Source: Neocallimastix lanati (nom. inval.)
Taxonomy: Eukaryota; Neocallimastigomycota; Neocallimastigomycetes; Neocallimastigales; Neocallimastigaceae
Assembly (NCBI GenBank): GCA_016946835.1
Contig: JACVTC010000004.1
Span: 1-64,000, forward strand
DNA length: 64,000 nucleotides
Direction of reading: 5' to 3'
A model generated the notes under the pieces. It did not search any database, was not told the origin of the DNA, and saw only the letters and a list, made by a program, of their open reading frames with translations. Below, piece after piece: positions 44,887 through 58,956 of the stretch (positions are counted from its first letter, which is position 1; the number at the start of each line of letters is the position of its first letter). Made by a program: the position numbers and the translations under genes.

Positions 44887-46980
44887 TTTTAAAATTTTAT
44901 TATAAATGTTTATTCATATTTTAAATCTTTTCTTTTTTTTTTTTTTTTTTTTTTTTTATTTATTTTATTTATTTTATTTGTTATATTAATATATGGCAAA
45001 ATATATATATATTAAAATTTCATGTTCGAAATACTAAACCATTAAACTTTATAAATTAATAAAACTATTATATGAATTTTTAAGTAATAATAATTTTTAT
45101 AAAAAAAAACATCAAAAAAAAAAAAAAAAAAAAAAAAATAATAATAAATAATAATTATACATATAACTTCATATTACTTTTATAAATTTTAATAAAAAAA
45201 TTTTTTTATTATAATATATTGTTTTTTATTTGTTTTTTCTTTTTACAATGAACTTATTGCTTAAAGTTATATCTCCATCCCATTTCTAAAATTAAAATAT
45301 TAATAAAACTAATAATATTGATAAATTATATTTATATAATAAAAAAATTATATAAAATCGTATAAATTCTATGTTTATTAAATAAATGAACTAAAAAATA
45401 TTATATTATGTAAATTTTATTTCAAAAATGTTAACAACTATAAATTTATATATAATTATAAATATTAAATTTTAAGTTATATAATTTTTTTCATTTAAAA
45501 AATAATTAGGGAGAGTTTTTCAATATATTTCTATTCCTATCTTTACTTTCAGTACAGTACATTCAAACCATATTTTACCAATACGTATTAATTATTAAAT
45601 TTAATATTTTTTTTTTAATTTTTTTTTAATTTTTTTAATTATAAAACTAAATTTAATATTAATTTAAAAGTATCCATTTATGTAATAAATATTAATTAAT
45701 TAATATTGTGAACTTTAATAATATTAATATAAATATATATATTTATATTATACTTTTCATATAGTTTAGAAATTTTTTTTTTTTTTTTTATGAATTTTTT
45801 GAATTTTTTTTTTTGAATTTTTTTTTTTGAATTTTTTTTGTATAAAAAAATTTAAATAGGTATATAATTACTAATTCAATAAGTAAAAAATTATTTTTTA
45901 TTTATAACAGAAAAACTAAAGTATAAATAATAAATACTTAATAATAATAAATATTTGTATTTTAAATTTAAATAATATAAATTACAATAAATTTAAAAAA
46001 ATTATCCTTAAAGATAATTCTAAAAAATAACATCAACATATATAAAAGAAAAAAATAAAAAAGAAAAAAAGTTTTAATTAATTATTTTTATATGAAACTT
46101 TATTTTTTTTTTTTAAAATAAATTAATCTGAAAAAATAATTTAATACAAAACCTTCAAATTTAATATAATTAATTACAAATATATTGAATAGAATTCTGG
46201 ATAAATTGTACTTCAATCAGTCTTTTATTTTACATAAATATAAATATATTATAAATAAATTTTTTATTTTATACATAAATATAAATATTTTATAAATAAA
46301 TTATAGATGAACAAGCATATAACATTATACTTTCATATATGTCATATATTATGGTTAATGATTAGAATGAGAATTATGTATAAATTATTAAAAATTTTAA
46401 AAGATTTTGTATTAAATAAATAATATTTTATTTTTAAAGAATATTTTTGAAAACTATAAAAATATTAGTAAAGCTAGTGATTTTAATAATAAAATAAAAT
46501 AAAATAAAAAAAAAAAATTGTATCTAAATTATAATAGTTTTAATGTTTTATAATTATATAGTAAAAAAAAATTTTTTTTTCTTGGTTTTATTTTATTACT
46601 ATAATTCTATGATATAAATGTGAATCACTATACTGGTTATATTTAGCTATAATAGATTATTTATAAATAATGTAAATCATTTTATCTATCTTATTATGTT
46701 ATTTTATTTTATTTTATTTATATAGAAGAAGAAAAAAAAAAGCAATTATTTAAAATATAAAATTTATAATAAAAAGTAATATTTTTCATAGAAAATATTA
46801 ATATAATAAATATGAAATGACTGATATATGAAGTTACTTCAAAAAAAAAAAAATTTAATTAAATGAAACTTCATAAAAAATTTTTCAAAGATAAAATTAA
46901 TTTTTTAAATAAAATAAATTTTGTTACACTTCTTTTGAAAGTATTAATTTATTATTTTATAAAATTTTATATATAATATT

Positions 46981-47025
<45 letters not shown>

Positions 47026-47770
47026 AATATTTATAATAATATTGATAATATTAAAATATTATTACAAGAATTTATATATTGATATAAAAGATTTATATAC
47101 CAGAATTCCTAAATTATTATTCTAGTAAATTTTTAAAGCAATTATTTCTTAAATTGCATAAATTACAACAATAATTATTAATAATATTATTATTACATCT
47201 TGTTAGTATTATTGCTTTATTGTTATTTTGGTTATAGTCTTTGACTTTGTTATAGTAATAAATGATTAATATTATTGTATTTTTTGTATAATTAAACTAA
47301 TGTTGAATTGTTAACCATACAATATATAGTATGTGTATAATCTTTTTTATCTAAATATTCCATACATTCATCTTAACATATTCATTCAAGTCTTTATTGA
47401 AATTGTAATTAGTGATTAATCACTAATTACAATTATAAATATTTTATTAAAATTTCCGATTTTAAATATTATATAATATTCTTTTAAAACAAAAAACAAA
47501 AACAAAAAAAAAAAAAAAAAAAAAAAAAACATAAAAAAAAAAAAAAAAAAAAAAATAAAAAAATAAAAGAAAATAATATTAGTAATAATAATAAAAATGA
47601 ACAATTTTATAATCTTTAAATCAGGTTATAAATATGAAAAATAATAAATATATATACTAATTCAATTTAACTTATTATTTTTTAATATTTATATATATTA
47701 TTAAACTTAAACATACAATAATTCAACTTTATAAATATTTGTTACGAATCCCATTTGTTTCATCAATTAA

Positions 47771-47829
<59 letters not shown>

Positions 47830-47898
47830 TTTATATTAATAATAATTTTATATAAAAATTATTATATAAATATACAAATACAAATATAAACAATATTC

Positions 47899-47930
<32 letters not shown>

Positions 47931-48246
47931 TATATTATGATTTAATAATAATAATACTTTATTAATTATTAATTTATTATTAATATTTCCAATTTATTAA
48001 TTGATATAATGATTTATTTTATTAAACTATAATTATTACTAATATAATTATATTATAAAAAAATAAAATAAAATAAAATAAAATAAAGAAAGGAATGAAA
48101 AAAAAATGGAATAATAATAAAAAAAAAAGTTAAAAAATGAAAATAAATATTTAATAAACTCTAATTATAAAAATTTTTTAATAATAAATACATTTCTATA
48201 TATATAAATAAATTAACACTCATGATAGTTTTTCAATAAAAACTAT
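44887..48246. other. Long gene-free AT-rich region (3.4 kb)
   Basis: Homopolymers (A40 at 46982-47022, A runs at 47502-47555, T runs at 44934-44957), GAATTTTTTTT repeats near 45790-45830, and (AAT)n at 47774-47828. The phenylalanine-rich minus frame at 47416-47604 is only a translated A-run. No gene seen. Confidence 0.6.
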
Positions 48247-49907
48247 TTATTTCCTTGACTTTTTACGGTTTCCGGATTTAGATGCAAATTTTCTTTTATT
48301 TCCTGGTATACCACCTGATTCTTCTATATCATCACCATCATCCAATCTTTTTGATTTCCTTCCTTTACTTTGTTGTTCTTCTTTAATTTGCTAAAAACAC
48401 AAAAAAACAAAAAAATAATTATATAGATATAATTTATATTAATTTTAATATAATTATTAATATATATATGATGAATTGATTACACATTTTTATACTACTA
48501 ATCATATTACTTATTTAGTTATTTATTTATTTTTTAATTAATTAATTATTTTCTTTTTATTTTTTTTTTCTTTTTTTTTTTTTTTTTACTTACCATATTT
48601 GCAATTCTACATGCTTCACTAACACGTTCTTGGAATAAAAGTACATTTTCTTTATCTTTTCCTAATGGAAATTCATCCATTTTTTTTTCAATTGCTGCTT
48701 CAATTCTTTGGAACCATTCAACATCATATCTAAATAATATAAATAAATAATAACACAAATAATATTTAATATTGATTTTTTTTTTTTTTTTTTTTTTGTA
48801 TTAAAATCAATATAATTTTTAAAAAATTTCAACTACATTAATAAAGATATAATTAAATATTTACTGTGTAACAAATGTAACAGATTTTCCTGAACGACCA
48901 GCACGAGCAGTACGACCTACTCTATGAATATAATCTTTAGATGATTGGGGAACATCATAATTAATAACAACATCTACAGAAGGAATATCTAAACCACTAA
49001 TAATTTAAATAATAGTAATAATAAATATAAATATAATTAATAAATTTAAATAAAAAATTATAAAATCCTTTTGTAATATAGTAAAAAAATTTTTTTGTAC
49101 TGAACTAAATTTATTAGAACTTACCGTGAAGCAACATCAGTTGCAATTAATATACTACGACTTCCACTCTTAAATTTGTTTAAAGCACCAATACGTTTTG
49201 CTTGAGATAATTGACCATGTAAGCATACCGCTTGGAAACCAAGATTACGAAGCATTAATGTTAATTTTTGTGATACTAAACATGTAGTTGTAAAAACAAT
49301 TGTTGTTTGTCCAGCTAATTCATTTAATAAATATGCTAAATAGCATTCTTTATATTTAAATGGGAAGAATAAATAATACTGTAATAAAGTATCTACTGTG
49401 GAATATCTATCAAATTAATAATATAATCATATAATATAATCATATAATATAATAAATAATAAAATAATACAAAATAAAATAAAATAAATGATGAATCAAT
49501 ATTTTGTTTATAAAAAAAGCAAAAATGATAAATTATTATATATAATAAAAATAAAATAAATTATCCAATATAACACTAATAATTATATTACTTAATATTT
49601 AATAGTATAAGTTTTTTTTTTTTTTTTTTTTTGTTCTTGTCTTAATTTTAATTTTTTATTCATTTTAATAAAACACTTACTTAGTAGCAACTTCAATTTT
49701 AACTGGGTTTACCAAAGAAGCACGTTGTAATTTTTCAACTTTATTTGTCATTGTAGCTGAGAATAAGTAGGTATGACGATCACGTGGAATAACCTTTAAA
49801 ACTTTATCAATTTCATCACCAAAATCAAAATCTAATAATCTATCAGCTTCATCAAGAATCTTTTTAAAATTAAATTTCATGATTTATAAAATTTCAATAT
49901 GAAATTG

Positions 49908-49985
<78 letters not shown>

Positions 49986-50977
49986 CATTGTTAAATTTAT
50001 TTTATTTATTTATTTATTAATTTTATATTAAAAAAAAAAAAAAAACTAAAATAATAATAATAAATACTTACCAAATATTTTAAATGTTTGAGATTAAATC
50101 CTTTTGTGTTTTCTAAATGATCTACCAAACGACCAGGTGTACATACAATTACGTGTGGTTTTTTTGATAATGCAATTGCTTGAGTCATCATATCCATACC
50201 ACCAACAATTGTAGCACAACGAACTCCCATTGTTGAACCAAGAGCTTCAATTTGTTCTGCAATTTGAATTGCTAATTCTCTTTATTATTGAAATATGCAA
50301 ATATATAAATAAAATATATTATTTTTATTGTTTTAAATTATAATATATATAAATATTAATAAAAAAAATACCTTGTAGGTGACATAATACAAGCAAAGAA
50401 TGGTTGTGGAGAATTCCATAATTCTTGAAGAATTGGAATTGAAAAAGCTGCAGTTTTACCTGAACCTGTTTGAGCAAGACCAATTATATCCCTTCCTGAA
50501 TAAGCAAAATATATATATGTTTTAAATTATTATTTAAATAAAAAAAAATATTTAAAATAATTTCTATTATATTTTAAATATATATATACCTTGAAGTGCA
50601 ATCGGAATAGATTTCGCTTGAATTTCAGATGGAGCTTTAAATTTTAATCTCTCACAAGCCTCACAAATTTGAGGAATAATACCCTGATAAAATGGTCATT
50701 TTAATGAAATTATTTTATAAAAAAATATAATTAAAATTATAAAAATTAATTTAATATTATTATTTGTATTATTATTATTATATATATTATTATTTTAATA
50801 TATATATTTATCATTAATTTTTTATATAATTAATTTATATATTTATTTATCGATTTTTAATTTTATTTTGTTTGTTAATTTTTTTTTTTTTTTTTTTTTA
50901 CATACCAAACTTTCAAAAGTTACAGGTTTTTCTTCTTTTTGATTAGATTTTTTCTCTACTTTTGAATTTTTTGACAT
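48247..50977 (-). CDS. RRP3: DEAD-box RNA helicase, DDX47/Rrp3 type (9 exons)
   Basis: ATP-dependent RNA helicase of the nucleolar small-subunit processome, needed for 18S rRNA maturation in yeast and man. Exons: 50906-50977, 50590-50683, 50372-50495, 50072-50279, 49681-49859, 49125-49406, 48865-48996, 48594-48729, 48247-48390. All phases agree, giving 456 residues, almost the length of the human protein. Motifs: APSEIQ (Q motif), AQTGSGKT (I), PTRELA (Ia), GG, TPGR (Ib), DEAD (II), SAT (III), VFTTT (IV), ATDVASRGLD (V) and [11 protein letters not shown] (VI). [16 protein letters not shown] and [20 protein letters not shown] are close to DDX47. The C-terminal tail is lysine-rich ([18 protein letters not shown]), a likely nucleolar signal. 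One intron holds (TTA)n (49906-49983). Confidence 0.96.
49906..49983. repeat. (TTA)n microsatellite in intron 4 of the DDX47-like gene
   Basis: About 26 TTA units in plus orientation (TAA in the transcript) between exons 4 and 5. Confidence 0.9.
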
Positions 50978-51034
50978 TATTATTTATTATATTCAAAAAT
51001 AACAATAAAAAAATAAAAATAAAAATAAATTTTA

Positions 51035-51075
<41 letters not shown>

Positions 51076-51639
51076 TTTTTAACCAATTAATTTGCAGATT
51101 TAATATATTACATTCAATTTTATTGTATAAAAAATTTCAAATTTTAAAAAATAATAAATTTCAAAATTTTAAATTCTCATGTTTAAATTAATTTAAAATT
51201 TATATATATACTGTATATATACAAACAAACAAAAAAAAGTTGTAAATTTTTGGTTTTTGATATTTTATATTCATTATACATATATACTTAATATATTTGT
51301 TAATAATAAAAAATACATTTGTTTGTATAAAATATATTATTTTTTCTAATGATAATTATATAGTATTAATAATGTTATGAAATTTAATGAAAATGAATTT
51401 ATATTAATATTTGGATATTTATAAAATTATAATTATTATTATTTAGTATTAATAATATTGTTCCCATTTTAAAATTTTTAGTTTTATCAATAGATGTCCA
51501 ATTATTAATTATAAACCATTTAATTTTTGAAAAAAACAAAAAATGGTGAAATATTAAAGAAATTAATAATTTGAAAATAATAAAATAAAAATATTAAAAT
51601 AATAAATACAAAAATTTTAAACAATTATGAATTTTTAAT
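50978..51639. other. Spacer upstream of the DDX47-like gene
   Basis: A run (51035-51073) close upstream of the start codon, then AT-rich sequence without features. Confidence 0.55.
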
Positions 51640-53102
51640 TAAGAAAATTTTTAATGATTTTAATAATTGCAACAAAATTCAGATAATCTTTTTTCATTTG
51701 ACATTTATTATAAATTAGTATTTATATTATTTAAATTAATTAAATATTTAAACCATAATTCAACAATATCATTTTTAGGTCTTCTATTATCAATTAATTT
51801 GGATTCCATAGTTTTATATATTTCAATTAAAATATTGATTTCATCAGTTTTTCCAAATTTTTTTTTTCCAAATTCCTACACTTTTCTTATTGTAATCATT
51901 ATAAGATAAGGATTCTTCATTCTTCTTCCATATATTAATTTATAAAAAGAAGGGGTTTTTCGATAATAAATTATTTAAATAATTATTGAAAAATTCTGAT
52001 ACATTATTTGTTATATGTTCTATATCATTATAATAATTCCAATTTTCATAATTTTTAAATATTTTTTTTTTTTTTTTAAAAAAAAAAATATTCTATTTCA
52101 AAAATTGGTCATTATTATTTGTTTCACATCTAATTTTACTAAAAATATCAATTATATATTCAGAATTTACAAAAGGTAAGTTCGATATCACTTTATTATA
52201 AATATATATGTTATTATATTTTATAAAATAATTCATTTTTTCAAACTCCAATGCTCTTTTAGAGTACCAAATACAGTATTTAATATTTATATTAGGAAGT
52301 ACTTTTTCTGGTGAATTAGATATGCCTTTTTTGAAATGACAATGAAAAATTTTTGGAGTAATTGTAGTATTATTGCTATACTTATTAGCTTTTTTTTTTT
52401 TCTTCAAATAACATTTCATAAATAGTTTGTTCTTTATTTTTTAATATTGAAAACGAAGTAGTATAAAAGCTATTTAAATCTTTAATATAAATTCTAGTAA
52501 TGAACACTTGATAATTAAATTTAGGTGCAATATAAAAAGTACCATCTGTAAATATATCTTTATTATATTTCATAAATAATTTTGCTTAGAATGGGGTTTG
52601 GTAGATAATGAAATTTGGATTTTTGAATATCATAAACTTCTCATTTCTTACTGTTTTATAATATTTCGATCAATCAGGAATTTCATCAAACCTTACTACA
52701 TTAGGAGGTAGTTGTTTATTTACATCTTTTGTTACTTGGGATTTAATTGTTTTATATTCAGGACATATAAATATCTTTTTTTTATGAAACTTCATTAAAT
52801 ATACATTTAGGTTTTATACCCAAAGGAATTGAACTTTTATCATCTTTAATTTTATGTTTTGTAATTGATATATTTTAAGATGATTATGTAAATTTTCATA
52901 TTTTAAAATTCCTTTTTACTAGTCAAAATAATGGAAGATTTTCATTTATTTAATTTTTTATATTCAGTACATCTATATACTTAAGAACTATCTTTTTTTT
53001 TTTTTTTTAAGATGAAAAATTAAATTTATTCTTTTTGTTAATAATAATTTATTCTTTTCCTCGATTTGATTCACTTATTTTAATATTTATATTTTCTCCC
53101 AT
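51640..53102 (-). pseudogene. Degraded MULE transposase
   Basis: Minus-strand remnants in order. Start MGENINIKISE (ATG 53100-53102). A FLYWCH/zinc-finger-like start with VYRCTEYKK. KKKIFICPEYKTIKSQVTKD. LPPNVVRFDEIPD, then a stop. YYKTVRNEKFMIFKNPNF. The transposase core IFTDGTFYIAPKFNYQVFIT, with the first catalytic Asp in DGTF. ISNSPEKVLPNINIKYCIWY and KRALEFEK. A C-terminal scrap near 51640-51960. The expected second Asp (DFE-type) reads HF and the C-x-W-H His reads Tyr, so the active site is lost in addition to stops and shifts. Related 5' ends lie at 58.96-59.66 kb. Confidence 0.75.
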
Positions 53103-55371
53103 TCATAATATAATATTTTAAATATTTAAATAAATATGTAATTAATTATATATTCTATGGATAATAATCTTTTAAATAAATATTATATTTTTTTTTTAAT
53201 TTTTAAAAAAGAAAAATAAATTGAAATTTTAAATTATGATAAAAGCTGCTCATTATGTCAATTTAAGGAAGACTAATAAAACTGATCAAAATGATCAAGA
53301 TTAAAAAATTGAAGAAACTTGTAAAAAAAATAAAATAGTTGATAAAAGAAAGTTATTACAAATAAAAATAAAACTCCAAAAATATAAAAATATTAATTTA
53401 ATAGGAAAAAAACCACTCTTAAATGTATATAAGACCAAATTATAAATCTTCATATTAGAAATTCTTAATTGAAATTATAATTTGAAATTTAAACAATAAA
53501 ATTCTAGGCTATTAGTAATGTAATATATCTATACACAAAGGAATCTACTAGGTGATAAACTATTTCCACCCCATAAAACACAATTTAATAATATATATTA
53601 TAAAGATTTTAACAATCATATATTAAATAATGATTTCTGTTAAACCACAAAATATATTATTAAAAGTATAGTTATTTAAAATTTTATTAATATATATCAA
53701 ATTCATTTATATATATATATATAAACAATAATGGAGGAGACTATATGTTAGAGATCCCATACAAAATAAATTAAAACATAATTTCCCCAATATTCAAGGG
53801 AAATATAATTGAATATTTCCCTTTAATATTATTACACCATGAACTTCATACAAATAGACGAGTATATATACTTATATACTTATTGATTGCAAGATATTTA
53901 AGAAGTTATAGTTATCAAACTTCTATCATTAATATTTTAATGATGAGAATATTCATATATATATAATTTTTTTAGAAATTTGGATTTTAAGAGGAAATAG
54001 GAAAAATAAAATAAAGAACACAAAATATTAAGGGAAAGTTACTTAACTGATTCTTTATGCTGATTATTAAAAATCTTTTTTTTTTTTTTTTTTTGGAAAT
54101 GAATAAAAAAAACCTAAAGAGAGAAAATTAATGAAAATTAGCCTACAAGAAGAAATTAACTGAAATATTAAATATTATAATGAAACAATTTATATTATAT
54201 ACTAATAAGTTTAAATGGCTAGAATAATACAATTAATTATAATTATAATCAATTTTAAATCCCAAGATTATAATTTATCAAATACACCGACGTATATTAT
54301 TAATAAATGGTGTAATAATATTAAGCACTTAGTTTTAGGGGAAAATTATTAGATTACAAATATAATAAAAGAAATTATTTTAGCAATATTTAAATTGAAT
54401 AAATATAATGTAAAATTATTTTTATTCATAAAAAATTAAAGGTTAATTAAGAAGAAAAATAAATAACAGTTTAACAATATCAAGTTAATATTATAAAATA
54501 GGATAATTTTATATACACATATTCACCAGTAAATCAATTTATTTATTATGGAATAACTAGGTTTAAGGGGGAAGGGAATATTTGAATATGTGAAATATAT
54601 GAAAAATAAGCTTCAAATGTATTGAAACATATTGTAAATATAATAAATACATAAGCCTCAATATATAAAAAAAAAAAAAAAAAAAAAACATTTAATTTAG
54701 AATAATTACTAGTAACGCTTTATCATAAAATATATTAATTAAATTGACAGGATTATAAACTATATATTCCTGAATTTTAACAAAGTTTATTATTATTTAT
54801 TAAGAGTATTATATAATAAAAATTTTAATTATTATTATTATTGATAATTTTATTATTATTTAAATAATAACTAATGATTTAAAAAAAAAAAAAAAAATTA
54901 AATAAATGACTAAATAAATTAAAATCTACAAGATTAGATATGTTTTTTGGCATTTAAAGTTATTTAACCTAAAACTAAATTTTTAGAAAAATATTTATAT
55001 GTTTATAATAATAGAAATAGTTCATACTAGTAATTTGTAATGAAAAAAAAAAAAAAAATGGATGATATTATTTAAACATCTTCGTATCATATTCAGCGAT
55101 TGAAGCATTATAGAAAAATTCAAAAAGATTAAATTATATATTTTATCATAAAAAAAAAAAAAAAAAAATATTGAATGAAATAAGAAAATATATGCAATAA
55201 AAAAAAAACTAGAAATAAAGTGTTTTGGAACATCAATTATTCTATTCGGATAATAAATTAAATACCCGAAATTTAATTTAATATCATTGCATTATAAATA
55301 TAAAATCTAAAATAAGAAAAAGTTTTTTAATTTTATTCAAATAATATTTTATTCAATATAAATTATATAAC

Positions 55372-55469
<98 letters not shown>

Positions 55470-56387
55470 TATTTAAATTGTTTTAATTTATTAACGTAAA
55501 ATTTTAAAAGTTTAATTTTAAAAATTTTTTATATATAATATATAATATATCTAAAATTAATTATTTTATTTTTATAACTATTAGCAGCAATTATTTCGAA
55601 AAATATATATATATATATATATTTACTTTAATATTTTACTTTTTTTTTCTTATGAATTAATATTACTATAATTAATTTTATGATGATCATTAATTATTAC
55701 TAATTTTAGTTTTATTTATTATATATAATAAAGATGTTCTTGATTTGAATCGATGACTTTTTTTAAAATATATGGTACTATTGGTAGGATATAAAGAATG
55801 GTAATTAATAATGAATATATAATGAATATATAAAATCAATGAATATTGAATAATTAAGTAATTATTCAATAGAAAATTTTTTTGTTATTTTATTATAAAT
55901 AAATTATATTTTAAAATAAATTAAATTACTATAAATTAAAATTATTAACATAATTAAAAAAATTTATATATATATATATGTAACCATATATATATATTTT
56001 TTTTATTTGACTTAAAGATATTGAAATTAATGGAAAAAACTACTAATAAAACATAAAAATTTAATATATTAAAGTTTTTATTTATAGTAAGAAAAAAATA
56101 TAAAATGCAAATATTTAATTAAATTAATATATTTAGTAAGATTAATGTAATTTAAATAAAATATATTTATTATATTAATATTTAAAATATATAAATACCT
56201 TTTTATATTTATATATATATATATTTATTTCTTTTTATTTTATTTTTTTTTTTTTGTTAGTTTTTCAATATATATATTCCAGTACTTTTTTTTTTTTTAT
56301 CTCTTCTTATTTATTGAATAAAAAAAAAGTTTTTTTTTTTTTTTTTTTCTAAAAAAATTATTCAATTTATAACATAATAAAAAAAAA
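53103..56387. other. Long gene-free AT-rich region (3.3 kb)
   Basis: No frame of interest. A perfect 11-bp hairpin AAGGGAAATAT/ATATTTCCCTT lies at 53796-53823, and (AAT)n of about 30 units at 55377-55469. A short piece with CACC and CCCC clusters at 53480-53580 is slightly less AT-rich. The final part is the promoter side of the 56.4-kb gene, with a T17-like run at 56330-56348. Confidence 0.55.
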
Positions 56388-56939
56388 ATGATACAAAGTT
56401 CAATATTAACAAAGGAACCATTCGTTGATGAAAAAGTAATTGGAACAGATGATAAAAGGAACAATACTGAAACAACCAACAAAATTATATTTAGTTCCAA
56501 AAGAAAAATTTTTTACTCCCAAAGTTTCAATTGTTTACAAGATATTCCATTAAATACAATTGAAAATACCAATACAAATAATAATAATAATGATTTAGTT
56601 AAAGAAAATAATAATAATAATTTATTATCAGGACTTAGAAGAAGATGCAATAGTTTAAATGAAATATACTTCTTACAAAAAACCATTGATAAATGCACTA
56701 TTAATCTTAAAATTAATTCACAAAAAGCTAATTCCACAGGTAAAATTGATAAATGTGTTAGATTCAATGATAATATCACTATTACTGAATTAAATGATGA
56801 ATATGATAGAAAGCCAATGCCATTAGCAAAAATGTATTACAAAGATCAGGTAGAATTAAATCAATTACGTGAACAAATGAGGCAAATTCAATACAGAATA
56901 ATTAATAATATTGAAGGAAAAGTTTTACTGGATGAATAA
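56388..56939 (+). CDS. Small protein with PP1-docking-like motif (183 aa)
   Basis: Single-exon frame. The first 60 residues are mixed, followed by Asn tracts (TNTNNNNND, ENNNNN), a basic SGLRRRCNSLNEIYFL segment, and a conserved-looking C-terminus: KIDKCVRFNDNITITELND, EYDRKPMPLAKMYYKD and VELNQLREQMRQIQYRI. KCVRF fits the RVxF consensus for binding protein phosphatase 1, and V-R-F followed by an E-Y-D-R block recurs in small fungal proteins of unknown function. The most economical reading is a regulatory or targeting subunit of PP1, but only the short motif supports this. Confidence 0.6.
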   Translation: MIQSSILTKEPFVDEKVIGTDDKRNNTETTNKIIFSSKRKIFYSQSFNCLQDIPLNTIENTNTNNNNNDLVKENNNNNLLSGLRRRCNSLNEIYFLQKTIDKCTINLKINSQKANSTGKIDKCVRFNDNITITELNDEYDRKPMPLAKMYYKDQVELNQLREQMRQIQYRIINNIEGKVLLDE

Positions 56940-58090
56940 GAAAATTATTATAAAAATTTGTAATTGAAGGTTTAATCATTTGAATAATTTTATAATTTCT
57001 AGTTTCATTATTCATATTCCAATACAATAAATTCAATTATTAATACAATATTCAATATAACTAAAATAAATCATTTAAATATACAAGGAAATCATTTCGA
57101 AATTAAAGGATGATGAAATTAGAAAAAAAAAAAAAAAAATGAAAAATTAAAAAAAATTTTTTTATTTATTAATAAACCTAATTATTTATATGTTTATATA
57201 TTCTTATTCAACATAATCATCAATATGAACAATTTAAAAATATATATATATATCAATATTATAATGAATATTGAATTAAATAAAAGGGAAAATTATTTAA
57301 GATATAACAATTATATTCATATTCATACATTAAATATTATATAAATATACATATATATAAGCAATATTTTCAAAAAAAAAAAAAAATAATTGTATCATTA
57401 TTATCTTTTTTTTAAGTGGTCTTTTGGTGTTCATTCCAAAATGACAGTAATAAAATACATATTTAATGTATGAAATAGTATTTTCTGATGATATATCAAA
57501 CTGGTATATATTATTTAAAAATATCTCGTATGTATAGAAGTAAAAAGATAATACCCTCTTTTTTTTTTCCTATTAAATGAATCTTTTAATATAATTTAAA
57601 GAAAATACCAATCTTATCAACTATACAAAAAAGATAATATATATATAAGAAATAAAGTTTTAAATTAGTAAATATTTTTAATTTATTATGTCAACTATTT
57701 TAATTTATTATTAATTTTTTAATTATAATTTTAATACAATTTTTAAAGAATTAGTGCTTTATATATAAATATTCATTAATATACAATATTTCATTTCAAT
57801 TAAAAACCACTAGCTTCTTTATCATCTAATTGCTGCATTATTTCAAATATATAAATATAGCAATATTCTAATACCTCTTATACTATTGAATTGAATGATA
57901 TTTAATATATTTATTACAAAAAATATATATATGTATATATATTTACATTTTATAACAAAGAACTTTTTTTTTTTTTTTATATATACAGTATAAAAAAGTT
58001 TATATTTTTTTAATATATTTATATTATTTAAATATAATTATATTGAATTAAACATATATTAATTATAACAAATATATCATAAATTAATAT
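56940..58090. other. Gene-free AT-rich spacer
   Basis: A runs, (TA)n stretches and a mixed patch at 57410-57500. No gene or named repeat. Confidence 0.5.
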
Positions 58091-58500
58091 AATAATTAAA
58101 AGGATTGATATAAATCCTTTTTATTTTTTTAAAAAAAAAAAAAGTATATACTAAAATAATATATTAATTAAATTTAATAACAAAAAGGATTGATTTAAAT
58201 CCTTTTTTAAAAAAATTAAAAAAAAAAAAGTTTATACTGAAATAATAATTTTATATTAAATTTAACAACAAAAAGGATTGATTTAAATCCTTTTTTTAAT
58301 TTTTTTTTTATTTTTATTTAAAAAAAAAAATAAAAATGAAAAAAAAAAAGTATATAATGAAATAATATTTTCATATTGAATTTAACAACAAAAAGGATTG
58401 ATTTAAATCCTTTTTTAAAAAGTAAAATAGAAAAAAAAAATTTTTTTTTAAAGAAAAAATAAAAATATATATACTATAGGATTGATGTAAATCCTATTAA
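58091..58500. repeat. Array of five GGATT/AATCC hairpins
   Basis: AAAAGGATT-GATTTA-AATCCTTTT palindromes at about 58098-58122, 58182-58208, 58270-58297, 58390-58416 and 58474-58498. Three intervals are near 85 bp and one near 120 bp. The spacers also resemble each other (AAAGTATATACT.AAATAAT, AAATTTAACAACAAAAAGG). In the last copy the stem is TAGGATT/AATCCTA in place of AAGGATT/AATCCTT, a compensatory change. Confidence 0.8.
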
Positions 58501-58956
58501 TAAAATAATAAAAGTGAAAAAATTTTGACTATATTATAATTAATTATAATAATATGGACCATTCATTTTCAAGAATTTATAATTATAAACTTAATTTTTT
58601 TATTTTTTTTATTTTTAATTTTATAAATTTTCGTCAATTTTGGAATCTAAACTAATCATATATTGATTTCCTAGTTTTTAGTAATAAAAAAAAAAAAATA
58701 TAAATGCTTATATAATAAAAATTATTCAAAAATCATCCTAGATTATCAAAATAATCAAAGATGAATGTGTTACATTTTGAAAAGTGGCTTTATATGTAAT
58801 GTAGGGTAGCTAAATGAAATTCTTATGTAAAAGTGACTTAAATTTTATATAAATATTTAATCTTTTATTTAATTTTAAAATGTTATATTTTGATATTTTT
58901 TTTTTTTTTTTTTTTTGTTAATAATAATAAAATAACACTTATTAATATTTAATTTT
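58501..58956. other. Gene-free spacer between hairpin array and MULE relics
   Basis: Mostly AT-rich. A mixed patch at 58735-58850 could be the outer end of a MULE relic, but no inverted repeat was confirmed. Confidence 0.4.

Noticed and set aside
47416-47604. Phenylalanine-rich 62-residue frame
   Set aside because: Translated A homopolymers; low-complexity artefact.
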